A stretch of 64,000 nt of DNA from Roseibium album (GTDB taxonomy: Bacteria; Pseudomonadota; Alphaproteobacteria; Rhizobiales; Stappiaceae): NCBI RefSeq assembly GCF_001404515.1, contig NZ_CXWE01000008.1, forward strand, positions 307,206-371,205. The letters are read 5' to 3'. Both the position numbers and the translations under genes were made by a program. The notes beneath the pieces were generated by a model that ran no database searches, had not been told where the DNA came from, and worked only from the letters and a program-made list of their open reading frames with translations. Each line of letters starts with the position of its first letter. Position 1 is the stretch's first letter. This document shows, one piece after another, positions 25,900-34,334 of the stretch.

Positions 25900-27363
25900 T
25901 TATCCCTTTTGCGACTTGATAAAGCCATTGACGATGCTGACGATCCCCTTCGACAGGAGGTCATCAAGAGCGTCACAGAACGTGTCGACGTTCTCTGAGG
26001 TGCAGACCAGCGGCGGCTCGAGTCGGATCACATTTCGGTTGTACTCGGTAAAGGCAACCAGGATGTCATAGTCCCTGAGAAGCTGCGCGCCGATAAATCC
26101 CGACAGCGATCCCTTCAGCTTGTCATCCAGAAGGGAAATCATCGGTCTCAGCACTGCCGGCATCGTCTTGGAAAAGTCCTGGAACTCCAGCCCCACCATC
26201 AGGCCCTTGCCGCGCACGTCCTTGATGATCTTCGGGTATTTTTCCTGAAGAGCCTTCAGACGGGAAATCAGATGGTCACCGACACGCGCGGCGTTCTCGA
26301 TCAGGTCTTCATCGTAAAGAACATTCAGGCCTTCGATCGCGGTGATGCTTGCCTCGCCTATTCCACCGAAGGTGGCCTGGGCATGGATCATCGCCGTTTT
26401 CGGCGACCCGTAGGCCTTCATGTAGACTTCGCGTTTTGCGATCATCGCTCCGACGGCGGCCTTGCCGGCGCCGAGAGATTTGGCAAGCGCAGTCACGTCC
26501 GGAACAACACCATAGTGTTCGAATGCATAGAACTTTCCGGTGCGGCCATAGCCGCATTGAACCTCGTCGGCGACCCAAAGGACATCGTGTTTGTCACACA
26601 GGGCCCGCACGCCCTTCCAATAGCTTTCCGGGGCGGAAATGATGCCGCCGCCGCCCTGGACCGTTTCCAGCACGACAACGCCTATGTCCGGATCCGATTC
26701 AATTGCGCGGGTCAGAGCCTCCAGATCTCCAAACGGAACCTTGATGCGGTTCTCCACCAGATTGAAGTTGCCCTGGTAGAGGTCGGAGTCCGTGATTGAC
26801 AAGACGCCCTTGGTCTTGCCGTGGAAGGAGTTCCCGGCGTGAACGATCTTGCAGTTCGGCCGACCGGAGGCCCGTTCCGCGACTTTGACCGCGGCCTCCA
26901 TCGCTTCAGACCCAGAAGACCCGAGAAACACCATGTCCAGTTCACCGGGAGAACAGGCTGCCAGGTTCTTTGCCAGCGCAGACGCGTATTGCGACAGAAA
27001 GGCAATCGCGATCTCGTGTCGACCTTCGTCCTGAAATTTCTGACGGGCTGCAATCACGCGCGGATGGTTGTGACCGTGCGCCAGGGAACCGAAACCACCG
27101 AAAAAGTCCAGGATCTTTCGGCCGTTCTGATCGACATAGTACATGCCTTCGGCAGTCTCGATCTTGACCTTGTGAAATCCGAGCAGCTTCATGAAGTGAA
27201 ACTGCCCCGGATTGATGTGCTCCTTGAAAAGATCTGCCATCGACTGGGGATCAAGGGCTTTTGCCTCTTCGACCGTCAGAAGATCCGGCTTTGCGGTGTT
27301 CACGGGTTCGGCGTCAACATCGACTTCGGAGAATTCGGGGCGGATCGCGGTATTCTGCAACAT
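25900..27363 (-). CDS. Class III PLP-dependent aminotransferase
   Basis: A 487-residue cytoplasmic aminotransferase of the acetylornithine/GSA group. Visible motifs are DFFGGFGSLAHGHNHP, FLGSSGSEAMEAAVK (cofactor phosphate binding), VVVLETVQGGGG, VADEVQCGYGRTG and the Schiff-base Lys in PDVTALAKSLGAGK. The substrate is not evident. It lies nine bases after the SDR gene, which overlaps the small flippase gene, so it belongs to a set with polyprenyl-phosphoryl-sugar enzymes. It might aminate a keto-sugar or a small polyol-type intermediate, but members also act on simple omega-amino compounds. The N-terminus (about 50 residues) is an extra segment. Confidence 0.88.
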   Translation of the reverse strand: MLQNTAIRPEFSEVDVDAEPVNTAKPDLLTVEEAKALDPQSMADLFKEHINPGQFHFMKLLGFHKVKIETAEGMYYVDQNGRKILDFFGGFGSLAHGHNHPRVIAARQKFQDEGRHEIAIAFLSQYASALAKNLAACSPGELDMVFLGSSGSEAMEAAVKVAERASGRPNCKIVHAGNSFHGKTKGVLSITDSDLYQGNFNLVENRIKVPFGDLEALTRAIESDPDIGVVVLETVQGGGGIISAPESYWKGVRALCDKHDVLWVADEVQCGYGRTGKFYAFEHYGVVPDVTALAKSLGAGKAAVGAMIAKREVYMKAYGSPKTAMIHAQATFGGIGEASITAIEGLNVLYDEDLIENAARVGDHLISRLKALQEKYPKIIKDVRGKGLMVGLEFQDFSKTMPAVLRPMISLLDDKLKGSLSGFIGAQLLRDYDILVAFTEYNRNVIRLEPPLVCTSENVDTFCDALDDLLSKGIVSIVNGFIKSQKG

Positions 27364-27372
27364 CTGGAATTC

Positions 27373-28386
27373 CTATTCTGCGGGCTGGGCCGTGCCGTGG
27401 TCGACGCTGGTTCCGTCTTCTTTTTGTGTGCGATATTCGTCATATGCGGCAATGAGCATGTCTTCGTCCCGATACGCGGGAACCCAGCCGAGGTCACGTT
27501 CGCCCTTTGAAACGTCCAAAACGCACATTTCGTCAGCAATCAGGTACTGTTCGGGATCCATCAGGGGCAGATTGATCGCGTCCAGAAAATCGAGGGTCCG
27601 CTTCACGGCAAATCCCCATGTGGGCAGCAGGATCGACCTTGAATTTGCGTGCTTGACCAGATCGCCGAGCAATTTCCTGACAGGTGGCGGATCAATGGAA
27701 CCCAGATTGTAGGCCTGGTTCGGCACGCCCGCCTTCCAGGCCTTGTAGGCCGCATCCGCGCAATCATAGACCGAGATGAACTGGTAGGGATTTTTCCCCG
27801 ATCCGATCATGGGCACGGGCAAGTTCATGTCGATCAGCTTGAAGAGCTTGGTGAGAATACCAAGGCGGCCAGGACCGATGATAAGCCTTGGCCGGAAGAG
27901 CGTGATATTCATTCCCCGTTCCCGCCACTCGGCCGCCAGAATTTCGGTATCCAGCTTCGACTGCCCATATTCGCCGAGCGGTGCGACGCGATGATCTTCT
28001 GTCATCGGAAACGTGACCGTATGGCCATAAACCATGTCGGTCGTATAGTGCACCAGCTTACGCGCACCGGCACGGTCCATCGCCTCGATGATGTTCTTTG
28101 TGCCGTCAAAGTTGACCGGATAAAAGAAGTCGTGCCGCTTTGAACGCACCTGGATCGGCGACAGCATTTTCGCCGAGAGATTGTAGACTATATCTTCGCT
28201 GCTTATCGGCACGGCAGCGACGGCCTCGGGATCCGTTACGTCGCAATCGACAATCGTTGCCTTGGCATAAAGATGCCGATGGCTGTCCGCGATGTCGGCG
28301 ACGATGACTTCCTCGCCGTGCTCAAGCAGGCGCTTTGCAAGCTGCCGGCCGACAAAGCCGTCACCGCCAAAAAGGATATGTTTCAC
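27373..28386 (-). CDS. NAD-dependent epimerase/dehydratase (extended SDR)
   Basis: A 337-residue extended short-chain dehydrogenase. It shows the nucleotide-binding FGGDGFVGRQLAKRL at the N-terminus, DCDVTDPEAV, VYNLSAKM and the catalytic YGQSK motif at about residue 138. Such enzymes oxidise, epimerise or reduce nucleotide or lipid-linked sugars. It overlaps the EamA-type gene by four bases and precedes the aminotransferase. In the mycobacterial arabinose-donor pathway DprE2 is a classical, shorter SDR, so this is not a direct orthologue, but it could play the partner-reductase role. Confidence 0.85.
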   Translation of the reverse strand: MKHILFGGDGFVGRQLAKRLLEHGEEVIVADIADSHRHLYAKATIVDCDVTDPEAVAAVPISSEDIVYNLSAKMLSPIQVRSKRHDFFYPVNFDGTKNIIEAMDRAGARKLVHYTTDMVYGHTVTFPMTEDHRVAPLGEYGQSKLDTEILAAEWRERGMNITLFRPRLIIGPGRLGILTKLFKLIDMNLPVPMIGSGKNPYQFISVYDCADAAYKAWKAGVPNQAYNLGSIDPPPVRKLLGDLVKHANSRSILLPTWGFAVKRTLDFLDAINLPLMDPEQYLIADEMCVLDVSKGERDLGWVPAYRDEDMLIAAYDEYRTQKEDGTSVDHGTAQPAE

Positions 28387-28820
28387 TTCGAGGTCTCCTC
28401 AAGAGCAGCTGTTTGAACCTTGGTGGATGTTCCGGCGCGATCGTGGTTGGATCCGCCCTGCGCGATGAAGACCGTTCCGACACAAATCAGAGCAATGCCG
28501 AAAACGCGCATCGCGTTCAGATCTTCCTGAAAAATGAAATAGGCGTAGACGGCGACCACGACGTAGGCGAGCGACAAAAACGGATAGGCGTAGGACAGTT
28601 CCACCTTCGACAACACGTATAGATGAGACGCCATGGAAATCACGAACGTGCACAGCCCCAGGAACACAAAGGGCGAGAAGACGACCTGCAGCAGTTTGAT
28701 GATCAGATTGCTATGCAACGTGCTGAAGTCACCGATCCGGACCATGCCGTATTTCAACAGGATCTGCGCAGCGGCGTTGGTCAGAACTGTAAACAATATG
28801 AAAGGAAGGTAGGTATTCAT
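28383..28820 (-). CDS. Small EamA/SMR-type four-helix transporter, probable lipid-sugar flippase
   Basis: A 145-residue protein with four hydrophobic helices in about 120 residues and a hydrophilic tail, the layout of half-size EamA/SMR proteins such as ArnE/ArnF. The first helix contains LTNAAAQILLKYGM, matching that subfamily. These proteins flip undecaprenyl- or decaprenyl-phosphate sugars. Its start follows a 172-base AT-rich gap that may hold the promoter for this gene, the SDR and the aminotransferase. The flippase role is inferred from family and context. Confidence 0.8.
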   Translation of the reverse strand: MNTYLPFILFTVLTNAAAQILLKYGMVRIGDFSTLHSNLIIKLLQVVFSPFVFLGLCTFVISMASHLYVLSKVELSYAYPFLSLAYVVVAVYAYFIFQEDLNAMRVFGIALICVGTVFIAQGGSNHDRAGTSTKVQTAALEETSK

Positions 28821-28992
28821 GCAGGGCCATCTCCGCGCGCGCTCGATGTATCAGCGAGATTATTCAACGAATTCAATTATTTTGTCTTAATTTTAAACTT
28901 GCTCCAACCACCCAACTCGACATGAATAATTAATTGTTACCACGAATTATTGTTCTTACTAATAATTTTAACTCCTGGTTTACTTAATATTT

Positions 28993-30294
28993 TCATTGCA
29001 ATGCTGTTCGCCGCCAGAAATCTGAAAGCAGCAAGGGGTCTCGCAGCAATTCAAGACGCTGCCACTCCGGAAACGAGGCCTTGAAGGTTGCAGCCGACAT
29101 TCGCCGGTCCTTGTACGGATTGACCGCACCGCCGGCGGCAAGTGTCACTTCGTCGAGTTTTTCCAGGAGCCGGTACGTCGAAGCTCCCTTGTCCGGAAAG
29201 TCCAGTGTTAGCGTGAAACCTGCGTGCGGAAAGCTCATGAATCCGGGACTTTTCATTGACCCAAAGCGTTTGAGAACCGTCAGGAACGAACCGTGCCGAC
29301 TTGCCTGAGTGCATTCCAGGAGGGTTTTGACAGTCTCAAAACCCTGACTTTCCGGGATCACGCTTTGATGCTGATGAAGCCCGCGAGGACCATAAAGGCG
29401 ATTCCAGCTGCCAATGCTATCAAGTGGAAAAAAGAAGGTGTCGAACGGAACGCGTTTCGACGACGTCCCCTCCGGTGCATTCCGGAAATAGGTTTCGTTG
29501 AACATCCTCAAAAACGGACCCTGGAGCGGGCTGATCGGTGGCGTGAACGGTATGCTGAGTCTCGATGCGGCTCCGGTTGCAGGATGTCCCCCCGTCTGTT
29601 CGTGATCACCTGCGATCAGGTGACCGCGCCCGAAACGCCCTCCCTTGCTGAGAGAGTCGATCCAGGCGACCGCATATTCGTGTGTTTCGTCAATCCTCGG
29701 CGCGAGCTCGAAATAGGCTTCCAGGTTGTCGAACCGTGTTGTCTCCTGTCTGATCCACGACGAGCCTGCCTTCATGAGTTGCAACGAGGCCTTGCGGATC
29801 AGCCCCGTCAGGCCCAGTCCGCCAATCGTCGCCTCAAAGAGCCCTGTTTCATCACCCTGGTGCAGCACAAGGCTTCCCGCGTCGGAACGATCCAGGTGGA
29901 TCTCGGTGACATGGCAACCGAAGGTGCCTTTCCGGTGATGATTCTTGCCGTGAATATCATTGGCGATCGCACCGCCAAGGGTCACGAATTGCGTCCCGGG
30001 AAGAACCGGCGGAAACCAGCCATGGGGTGCGACTGCATCGATCAGGTCGGAAAGCAGAACGCCGGCTTCTGCCTCGACAATTCCCGTGACCCGGTCAAAT
30101 GACAGGATGCTGTTCGAGCTTCGGTTCGCAATCGCAGTTCCCGATGCGTTCAGACAGCTGTCTCCGTAACTGCGGCCGTTACCGAATGGCAGAATGCTCC
30201 CTGCCGGTCTATCCGATTTCAGAAAGTCCTCAGGCTCAAGAAGATCCGGCGCTTCGACCTTCAGCCCACCCCAGCTCTGGATATGATTTGTCAC
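28993..30294 (-). CDS. FAD-linked oxidase, DprE1-like decaprenylphosphoryl-ribose 2'-oxidase
   Basis: A 433-residue VAO-type flavoprotein. The FAD-binding loop PFGNGRSYGD (36-45) and GGAIANDIHGKNHH (107-120) are nearly those of mycobacterial DprE1, which oxidises the 2'-hydroxyl of polyprenyl-phosphoryl ribose. The Lys that is essential in DprE1 appears as K395 in NPYKDRRM. The benzothiazinone-target Cys position does not carry Cys here (GASTYRLLEKL). It lies six bases after the HAD-UbiA gene, supporting a shared pathway. Lipid length and final sugar are not known. Confidence 0.87.
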   Translation of the reverse strand: MTNHIQSWGGLKVEAPDLLEPEDFLKSDRPAGSILPFGNGRSYGDSCLNASGTAIANRSSNSILSFDRVTGIVEAEAGVLLSDLIDAVAPHGWFPPVLPGTQFVTLGGAIANDIHGKNHHRKGTFGCHVTEIHLDRSDAGSLVLHQGDETGLFEATIGGLGLTGLIRKASLQLMKAGSSWIRQETTRFDNLEAYFELAPRIDETHEYAVAWIDSLSKGGRFGRGHLIAGDHEQTGGHPATGAASRLSIPFTPPISPLQGPFLRMFNETYFRNAPEGTSSKRVPFDTFFFPLDSIGSWNRLYGPRGLHQHQSVIPESQGFETVKTLLECTQASRHGSFLTVLKRFGSMKSPGFMSFPHAGFTLTLDFPDKGASTYRLLEKLDEVTLAAGGAVNPYKDRRMSAATFKASFPEWQRLELLRDPLLLSDFWRRTALQ

Positions 30295-30300
30295 GGCGAC

Positions 30301-31740
30301 CTACCAGATCGCTGCGATGAGGAACAAAAGGGCTCCGCATCCGATCATCAACTGGCTGCGCCAGTCTTTCAGGATAAAGACAATCGGGTCCTCATGCATT
30401 TCGTCCCGACGCGCCAGTATCCATATTCGCATGATGATGTAGAGAATGAGGGGACATAAAAGCCAGATCATCTGCGGCAAGGCATAGGCCTGCTCGATGG
30501 CGGGGCTCTGAATGTAAAGCGCGAGCACGAGGACCGCAGCGAACCCGGAGGTCATTCCGGCTTGCGAGATCGTTTCCAGATCCACATGACGATAACCGCG
30601 CCCTGTCACTTCCCTGGAGGCGATCTCGCCAACCTGCTGCAATTCGGTGAAGCGTTTTACAAGCGCAAGCGACAGGAAGAAAAACACGGAAAAGGCAAGC
30701 AGCCAGAAGGAATATTCGATACTTGCGGCCACTCCCCCCGCAAGGACGCGGATCGTGTATAGCCCGGCCAAAACAAACACATCCAGCAGCAGCATACGCT
30801 TGACGGAAAGAGAATAGGCCGTCGTGATGAACAGGTAGAGAAGAAGAATTCCTGCAAATTCGATCGGCAGAAAGGCGGAAATGACGAATGCCGCCACGAT
30901 TGATGCGAATGCCAGCATGAGGCCATTCGGCACGCTCAAGCGCCCACTGGCGAATGGCCGTTTCCACTTGGTCTTGTGTTTCCGATCTGCTTCAAGATCC
31001 ATCAGGTCGTTGAGGATATAGATGGCAGAGGCCGATAGTGAAAAGGCGACAAACGCAAGAGCCGCACTGAGAAACACAGAGCCTACGAAAATATCATGCG
31101 CCAGAACCGCCGGAACGAAGATCAACGCGTTCTTGAGCCACTGATGGGGCCTCATTGCCTGCAGTGCAGCTTTCAATTCACTTTCCGACGCATCGATGCG
31201 GTTCGCGCCAGACTGTTTCTGCCACTGGTTGGCGGCCCGGTCCGGAGCGACAACGATCGCTTCCGACGCTGCTTCGAACAAACAAATGTCGTGGTGCGAA
31301 TTGCCATAGTACTCGAAGCCGACGCCGCCGGATTCCGCCTCGATGCGCTCCAGTTTGCGCACCGAGGTAAGGTTTGTTTCCTCATCCGATGCCAGAACAC
31401 CGTCAAACAGGCCGAGATGGCCTGCAACTGCGTGAGCCAGCTTCTCATTTGATCCGGTTGCCAGGACAATGCGCCGGCCCATGGCGCGCTGGCTGTTGAG
31501 CTGTTCAACAACTTCGCTTCGATACGGCAGTGCTGTCACGTCAATTCCGGCGATCTCCGCAAGTCTCGCCTTGGTGAAGGCAATTCCCTTCATGAGCCAG
31601 CCAAACAATGCGAAAATCACCAATGGGTTCCGTCGCAGGGCCTGAAACAGGCTTTCCCACAGCAGATCCGTGCGGAGCAGCGTGCCGTCCAGATCGACGT
31701 AGATTGCCCTGTTTGAAGTTTCTAAGCGCTGATCCATCAC
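30301..31740 (-). CDS. HAD phosphatase-UbiA prenyltransferase fusion, probable polyprenyl-phosphate phosphoribosyltransferase
   Basis: A 479-residue fusion. The first about 190 residues are a HAD phosphatase with DLDGT at 16-20, LATGSN and YGNSHHDICLF. From about residue 195 the protein is a UbiA-superfamily integral membrane enzyme with eight or nine helices and the metal/diphosphate motif NDLMDLEADRKH at about 243, followed by KRPFASG. This motif pattern is that of decaprenyl-phosphate phosphoribosyltransferase (Rv3806c-type), which couples PRPP to a polyprenyl phosphate; a HAD unit could remove the 5-phosphate. The next gene is DprE1-like. Confidence 0.88.
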   Translation of the reverse strand: MMDQRLETSNRAIYVDLDGTLLRTDLLWESLFQALRRNPLVIFALFGWLMKGIAFTKARLAEIAGIDVTALPYRSEVVEQLNSQRAMGRRIVLATGSNEKLAHAVAGHLGLFDGVLASDEETNLTSVRKLERIEAESGGVGFEYYGNSHHDICLFEAASEAIVVAPDRAANQWQKQSGANRIDASESELKAALQAMRPHQWLKNALIFVPAVLAHDIFVGSVFLSAALAFVAFSLSASAIYILNDLMDLEADRKHKTKWKRPFASGRLSVPNGLMLAFASIVAAFVISAFLPIEFAGILLLYLFITTAYSLSVKRMLLLDVFVLAGLYTIRVLAGGVAASIEYSFWLLAFSVFFFLSLALVKRFTELQQVGEIASREVTGRGYRHVDLETISQAGMTSGFAAVLVLALYIQSPAIEQAYALPQMIWLLCPLILYIIMRIWILARRDEMHEDPIVFILKDWRSQLMIGCGALLFLIAAIW

Positions 31741-32020
31741 GCAGACGTCCCAAGATCAAACAACTGCTCCGGCTTTCTATCGAGCCCAGCAAACCTGATC
31801 TTTTCCCTGTTAGCCATTTCTAAACGCACAGTAATCGTGCTTCATTTTGGCTGAACGCTATCGTAAATTTCTTATCATGCGCTTTAAGGCAAAGTGGAAG
31901 AGTACGAAAGCTTGCACATTTTACGCAAACAACCCGTATTTTTGCCAAATCGATGCCGATATACTTAGCAAATCGTAAATTAAAAAATTCGAATTTTAGC
32001 CTTACAAGGTATGTGCCTGT
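31741..32020. promoter_or_regulatory. AT-rich upstream region of HAD-UbiA operon
   Basis: This 280-base gap lies between the end of the methyltransferase gene and the start of the HAD-UbiA gene, both on the minus strand. It is markedly AT-rich from about 31840 to 32010 and probably carries the promoter of the HAD-UbiA/oxidase genes. A 12-base palindrome AAATTCGAATTT-like stretch occurs near 31985-31996. No gene seen. Confidence 0.4.
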
Positions 32021-32827
32021 TCAACAATTCACACGTGGAAAGGCAGCGAAGTCGATGTGACCGATCCTGACGCGGATCTCTCCGGACGCAGTCTGATCCG
32101 ACCTAAGCCTCCGCCAGTCCTCCAAAACGTTGCAATCAAGACCTTTCCTCAGACCAAGACCTGCCCATCCATTCAGGAACTCCTCCAGAAAATCCTTCTC
32201 TGACGCGTCGACACGCCAGTCCGACTGACCCTGCAAGACGTTGTATCCCCTCGCCTTGAAAAGCTCGACAGCGCAGGGAGCCGCGCCAGGTCCCAGGGCA
32301 GGGCCGAAGCCTTTGTCCAGCAGCTGATCGGTGTTGAGGGCTTCCCGCATCGCCCTGTCCAGGGTTGCGGGAGGCGCGAAATCCGCCTGCCCGTCATACG
32401 TCAAACTTGCCAGGAACGGCTTCCTTGCGCTGACGATGCAATCCACGAGCCGCGTGAGAAAACTCTCGGAGACAAGATCAAGAAAAGCAGAGGTGCTGAC
32501 GGCGTCTACTTCACCAAAGGGCAGATCCTCAAGCGCCCCGGCCAGATCAACCTGGCGGAATGAAAGGTCGCCTTTCAACCGGTTCTTCCAGCGTTTCGAG
32601 GCAACGTCAATCAAGCCCTTGTCATGATCCGTCAGCAACCAACGGGTGTTGGCAGGAAGTCGATCTTTCAAGGCGGCCACGGTCGATCCCGCCCCACTGG
32701 CGAGATCCAGAATTTTCGGTGAGCCGCCGGGCAACTGCTCCAGGAAAGACTGTTCCACCGCACGATTGCGGGCTGCTATGTCGAGTGGTTCCCGGAGCGA
32801 CAACCATTTGGAAGAAAATCCGCTCAT
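32021..32827 (-). CDS. Class I SAM-dependent methyltransferase
   Basis: A 268-residue protein with the SAM-binding motif ILDLASGAGSTVAAL at about residue 40, LLTDHDKGLIDVA as the acidic second strand, and FRQVDLAGALEDLPF as motif II. The substrate is unknown. It overlaps the end of the GT4 gene by ATGA and is the last gene of a four-gene cassette with a pterin-synthase-like protein, so a pterin, a pterin glycoside or a related metabolite is a reasonable guess. Confidence 0.85.
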   Translation of the reverse strand: MSGFSSKWLSLREPLDIAARNRAVEQSFLEQLPGGSPKILDLASGAGSTVAALKDRLPANTRWLLTDHDKGLIDVASKRWKNRLKGDLSFRQVDLAGALEDLPFGEVDAVSTSAFLDLVSESFLTRLVDCIVSARKPFLASLTYDGQADFAPPATLDRAMREALNTDQLLDKGFGPALGPGAAPCAVELFKARGYNVLQGQSDWRVDASEKDFLEEFLNGWAGLGLRKGLDCNVLEDWRRLRSDQTASGEIRVRIGHIDFAAFPRVNC

Positions 32828-33876
32828 GCGTCCCCCGCCTCCAAACTCAGCGCGAACTGGGTGGCTGCATCCCGCCAGCTTGGCAGTTGCGCCGCGGAGA
32901 TCCTGGCCGCTGCAGACATGTCCCTGCGCCTGCCTTCATCAAGGATCAGCAACTGGAGCGCCTGGCGCAAACTGTCGATGTCTTCGGTACCGCAATAGAC
33001 ACTGGCGCGCGGAGGCAGCGTGTCCTTCACGGCGCCGCCGCCACTGCCGATGACCGGGAGCGCGTATGCAAGTGCCTCGGTGTAGGCCATTCCATATCCT
33101 TCATAGCGGCTGGCCAGCACGAAGACGTCCGCGCTCCGGTAGAAATCCGGCAACATTTTCGGCGCAACAGCACCATGAAAGGTCACCCGGTCGCTCAACC
33201 CAAAGTCAACGACCTGGGCCTGAAGAGCCGAATAGCAGTCAGGATCTGCGTCCAGGCCTCCGACAACATCGAGGTTCCAATCCAATTCCGCAAGATCCGC
33301 CAAGGCGGCAAGCAGAAGATCATATCCCTTGCGGGGAACAACGGTTCCGACAGATAGAAGCCGCGTTGTGCCGGATGCTGCCCGCGAGACGGGGGCCGGA
33401 ATGTCGGTTCCCGGAAGAACCACCGTGATATCCTTTTGCGCGATCGCAAAGAGGTCCGTCACCTGATCGGATGTTGCATGGCTTGTGACGATGACATGTC
33501 TTGCATGCGTCAGGGATTTTCGTTCGCTCTGGAACAGTTCGGCTGCCTGATCGGGAGAAAGTCCCGTTTCACGGCACAGCGGGTGATGCACCAGTGCAAT
33601 CAGGTCCAGCCGTTCAGCTTGTTCCGCGGCCGCCTCATCCATGACGCCAAGGGCCAGCCCGTCAACGACCAGCCTTCCACCATCGGGTACGCGTGCGAAC
33701 AGCTCCCGTGCCTTTGCCAGCGTCGACTGCGACGGAAACGGGAACCCGTCGCCGAGCGACACAAGATCGACCTGCCACCCGAGGTCTCTCAGACCCGCGA
33801 TGACCTTCCTGTCATATCCGTAACCGCCGGTGGGTGTTTCGAGATCCCCCGGATAGGCAAAACAAAGTGTTTTCAT
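32824..33876 (-). CDS. Glycosyltransferase family 4
   Basis: A 350-residue GT-B retaining transferase. The N-terminus FAYPGDLETPTGGYGYDRK carries the glycine-rich start, and LLSVGTVVPRKGYDLLL plus FVLASRYEGYGMAYTEAL (EX7E) mark the donor site. It is encoded six bases after the PTPS-like gene and overlaps the methyltransferase gene. In this setting it is more likely to glycosylate a small molecule such as a pterin than to build exopolysaccharide, but the acceptor cannot be read from sequence. Confidence 0.87.
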   Translation of the reverse strand: MKTLCFAYPGDLETPTGGYGYDRKVIAGLRDLGWQVDLVSLGDGFPFPSQSTLAKARELFARVPDGGRLVVDGLALGVMDEAAAEQAERLDLIALVHHPLCRETGLSPDQAAELFQSERKSLTHARHVIVTSHATSDQVTDLFAIAQKDITVVLPGTDIPAPVSRAASGTTRLLSVGTVVPRKGYDLLLAALADLAELDWNLDVVGGLDADPDCYSALQAQVVDFGLSDRVTFHGAVAPKMLPDFYRSADVFVLASRYEGYGMAYTEALAYALPVIGSGGGAVKDTLPPRASVYCGTEDIDSLRQALQLLILDEGRRRDMSAAARISAAQLPSWRDAATQFALSLEAGDA

Positions 33877-33882
33877 GCGGGA

Positions 33883-34281
33883 TCAGATTCCGGCTTCGTA
33901 CCAGGCCCGTGCGACGTGCGATTCGGAGATCGTCACCCGGATAGCCTTCAGTTCGTGCCCAGGCCGACCCAGACGGTCTTCTCGTGCCGCGTGCGCCAGA
34001 TGGTCGTGAATGTGTTTGGTCAGAAATTCGGTCGTCGTGTTGACGCCCGCAAATTCGGGAACATCATCCAGGTTCTTGTAGTTGAGCGGTTCAAGCACTT
34101 CCTTCAAAGCCTCATGCGCGCGGCCAATATCGATTACCACGCCGTTTTCGTCGAGCTTTTCTGCCAGAAAGGCCGCATCGATGACGAAAGTTGCTCCATG
34201 CAGTGCCTGGGCGGGACCGAAGAGGTCTCCCTTGAAGGAGTGCGCAATCATGACATGGTCTCGAACTTCAACAGCAAACAT
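33883..34281 (-). CDS. Divergent 6-pyruvoyl-tetrahydropterin synthase/QueD-family protein
   Basis: A 132-residue T-fold protein of the PTPS/6-carboxytetrahydropterin-synthase family. Family traits are AHSF (His14), LHG (His28), ENGVVIDIGRAHEAL, VNTTTEF and the C-terminal pterin-anchoring Glu in ESHVARAWY. Key differences: the usual HGH zinc pair reads HGA (Ala30 replaces the third ligand), the catalytic Cys four residues before it is Ala24, and the LDH motif is not present (LNYKNLDD). It may bind a pterin but is unlikely to do the standard reaction. The start at 34281 has AGGAA upstream; the frame stays open to 34308. It lies in an operon with a dehydrogenase, GT4 and methyltransferase. Confidence 0.82.
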   Translation of the reverse strand: MFAVEVRDHVMIAHSFKGDLFGPAQALHGATFVIDAAFLAEKLDENGVVIDIGRAHEALKEVLEPLNYKNLDDVPEFAGVNTTTEFLTKHIHDHLAHAAREDRLGRPGHELKAIRVTISESHVARAWYEAGI

Positions 34282-34334
34282 ATTCCGGTTCCTGAAACTT
34301 CTGTGCAAATGGCGGGAAGGCCGTCGATCGCTTT

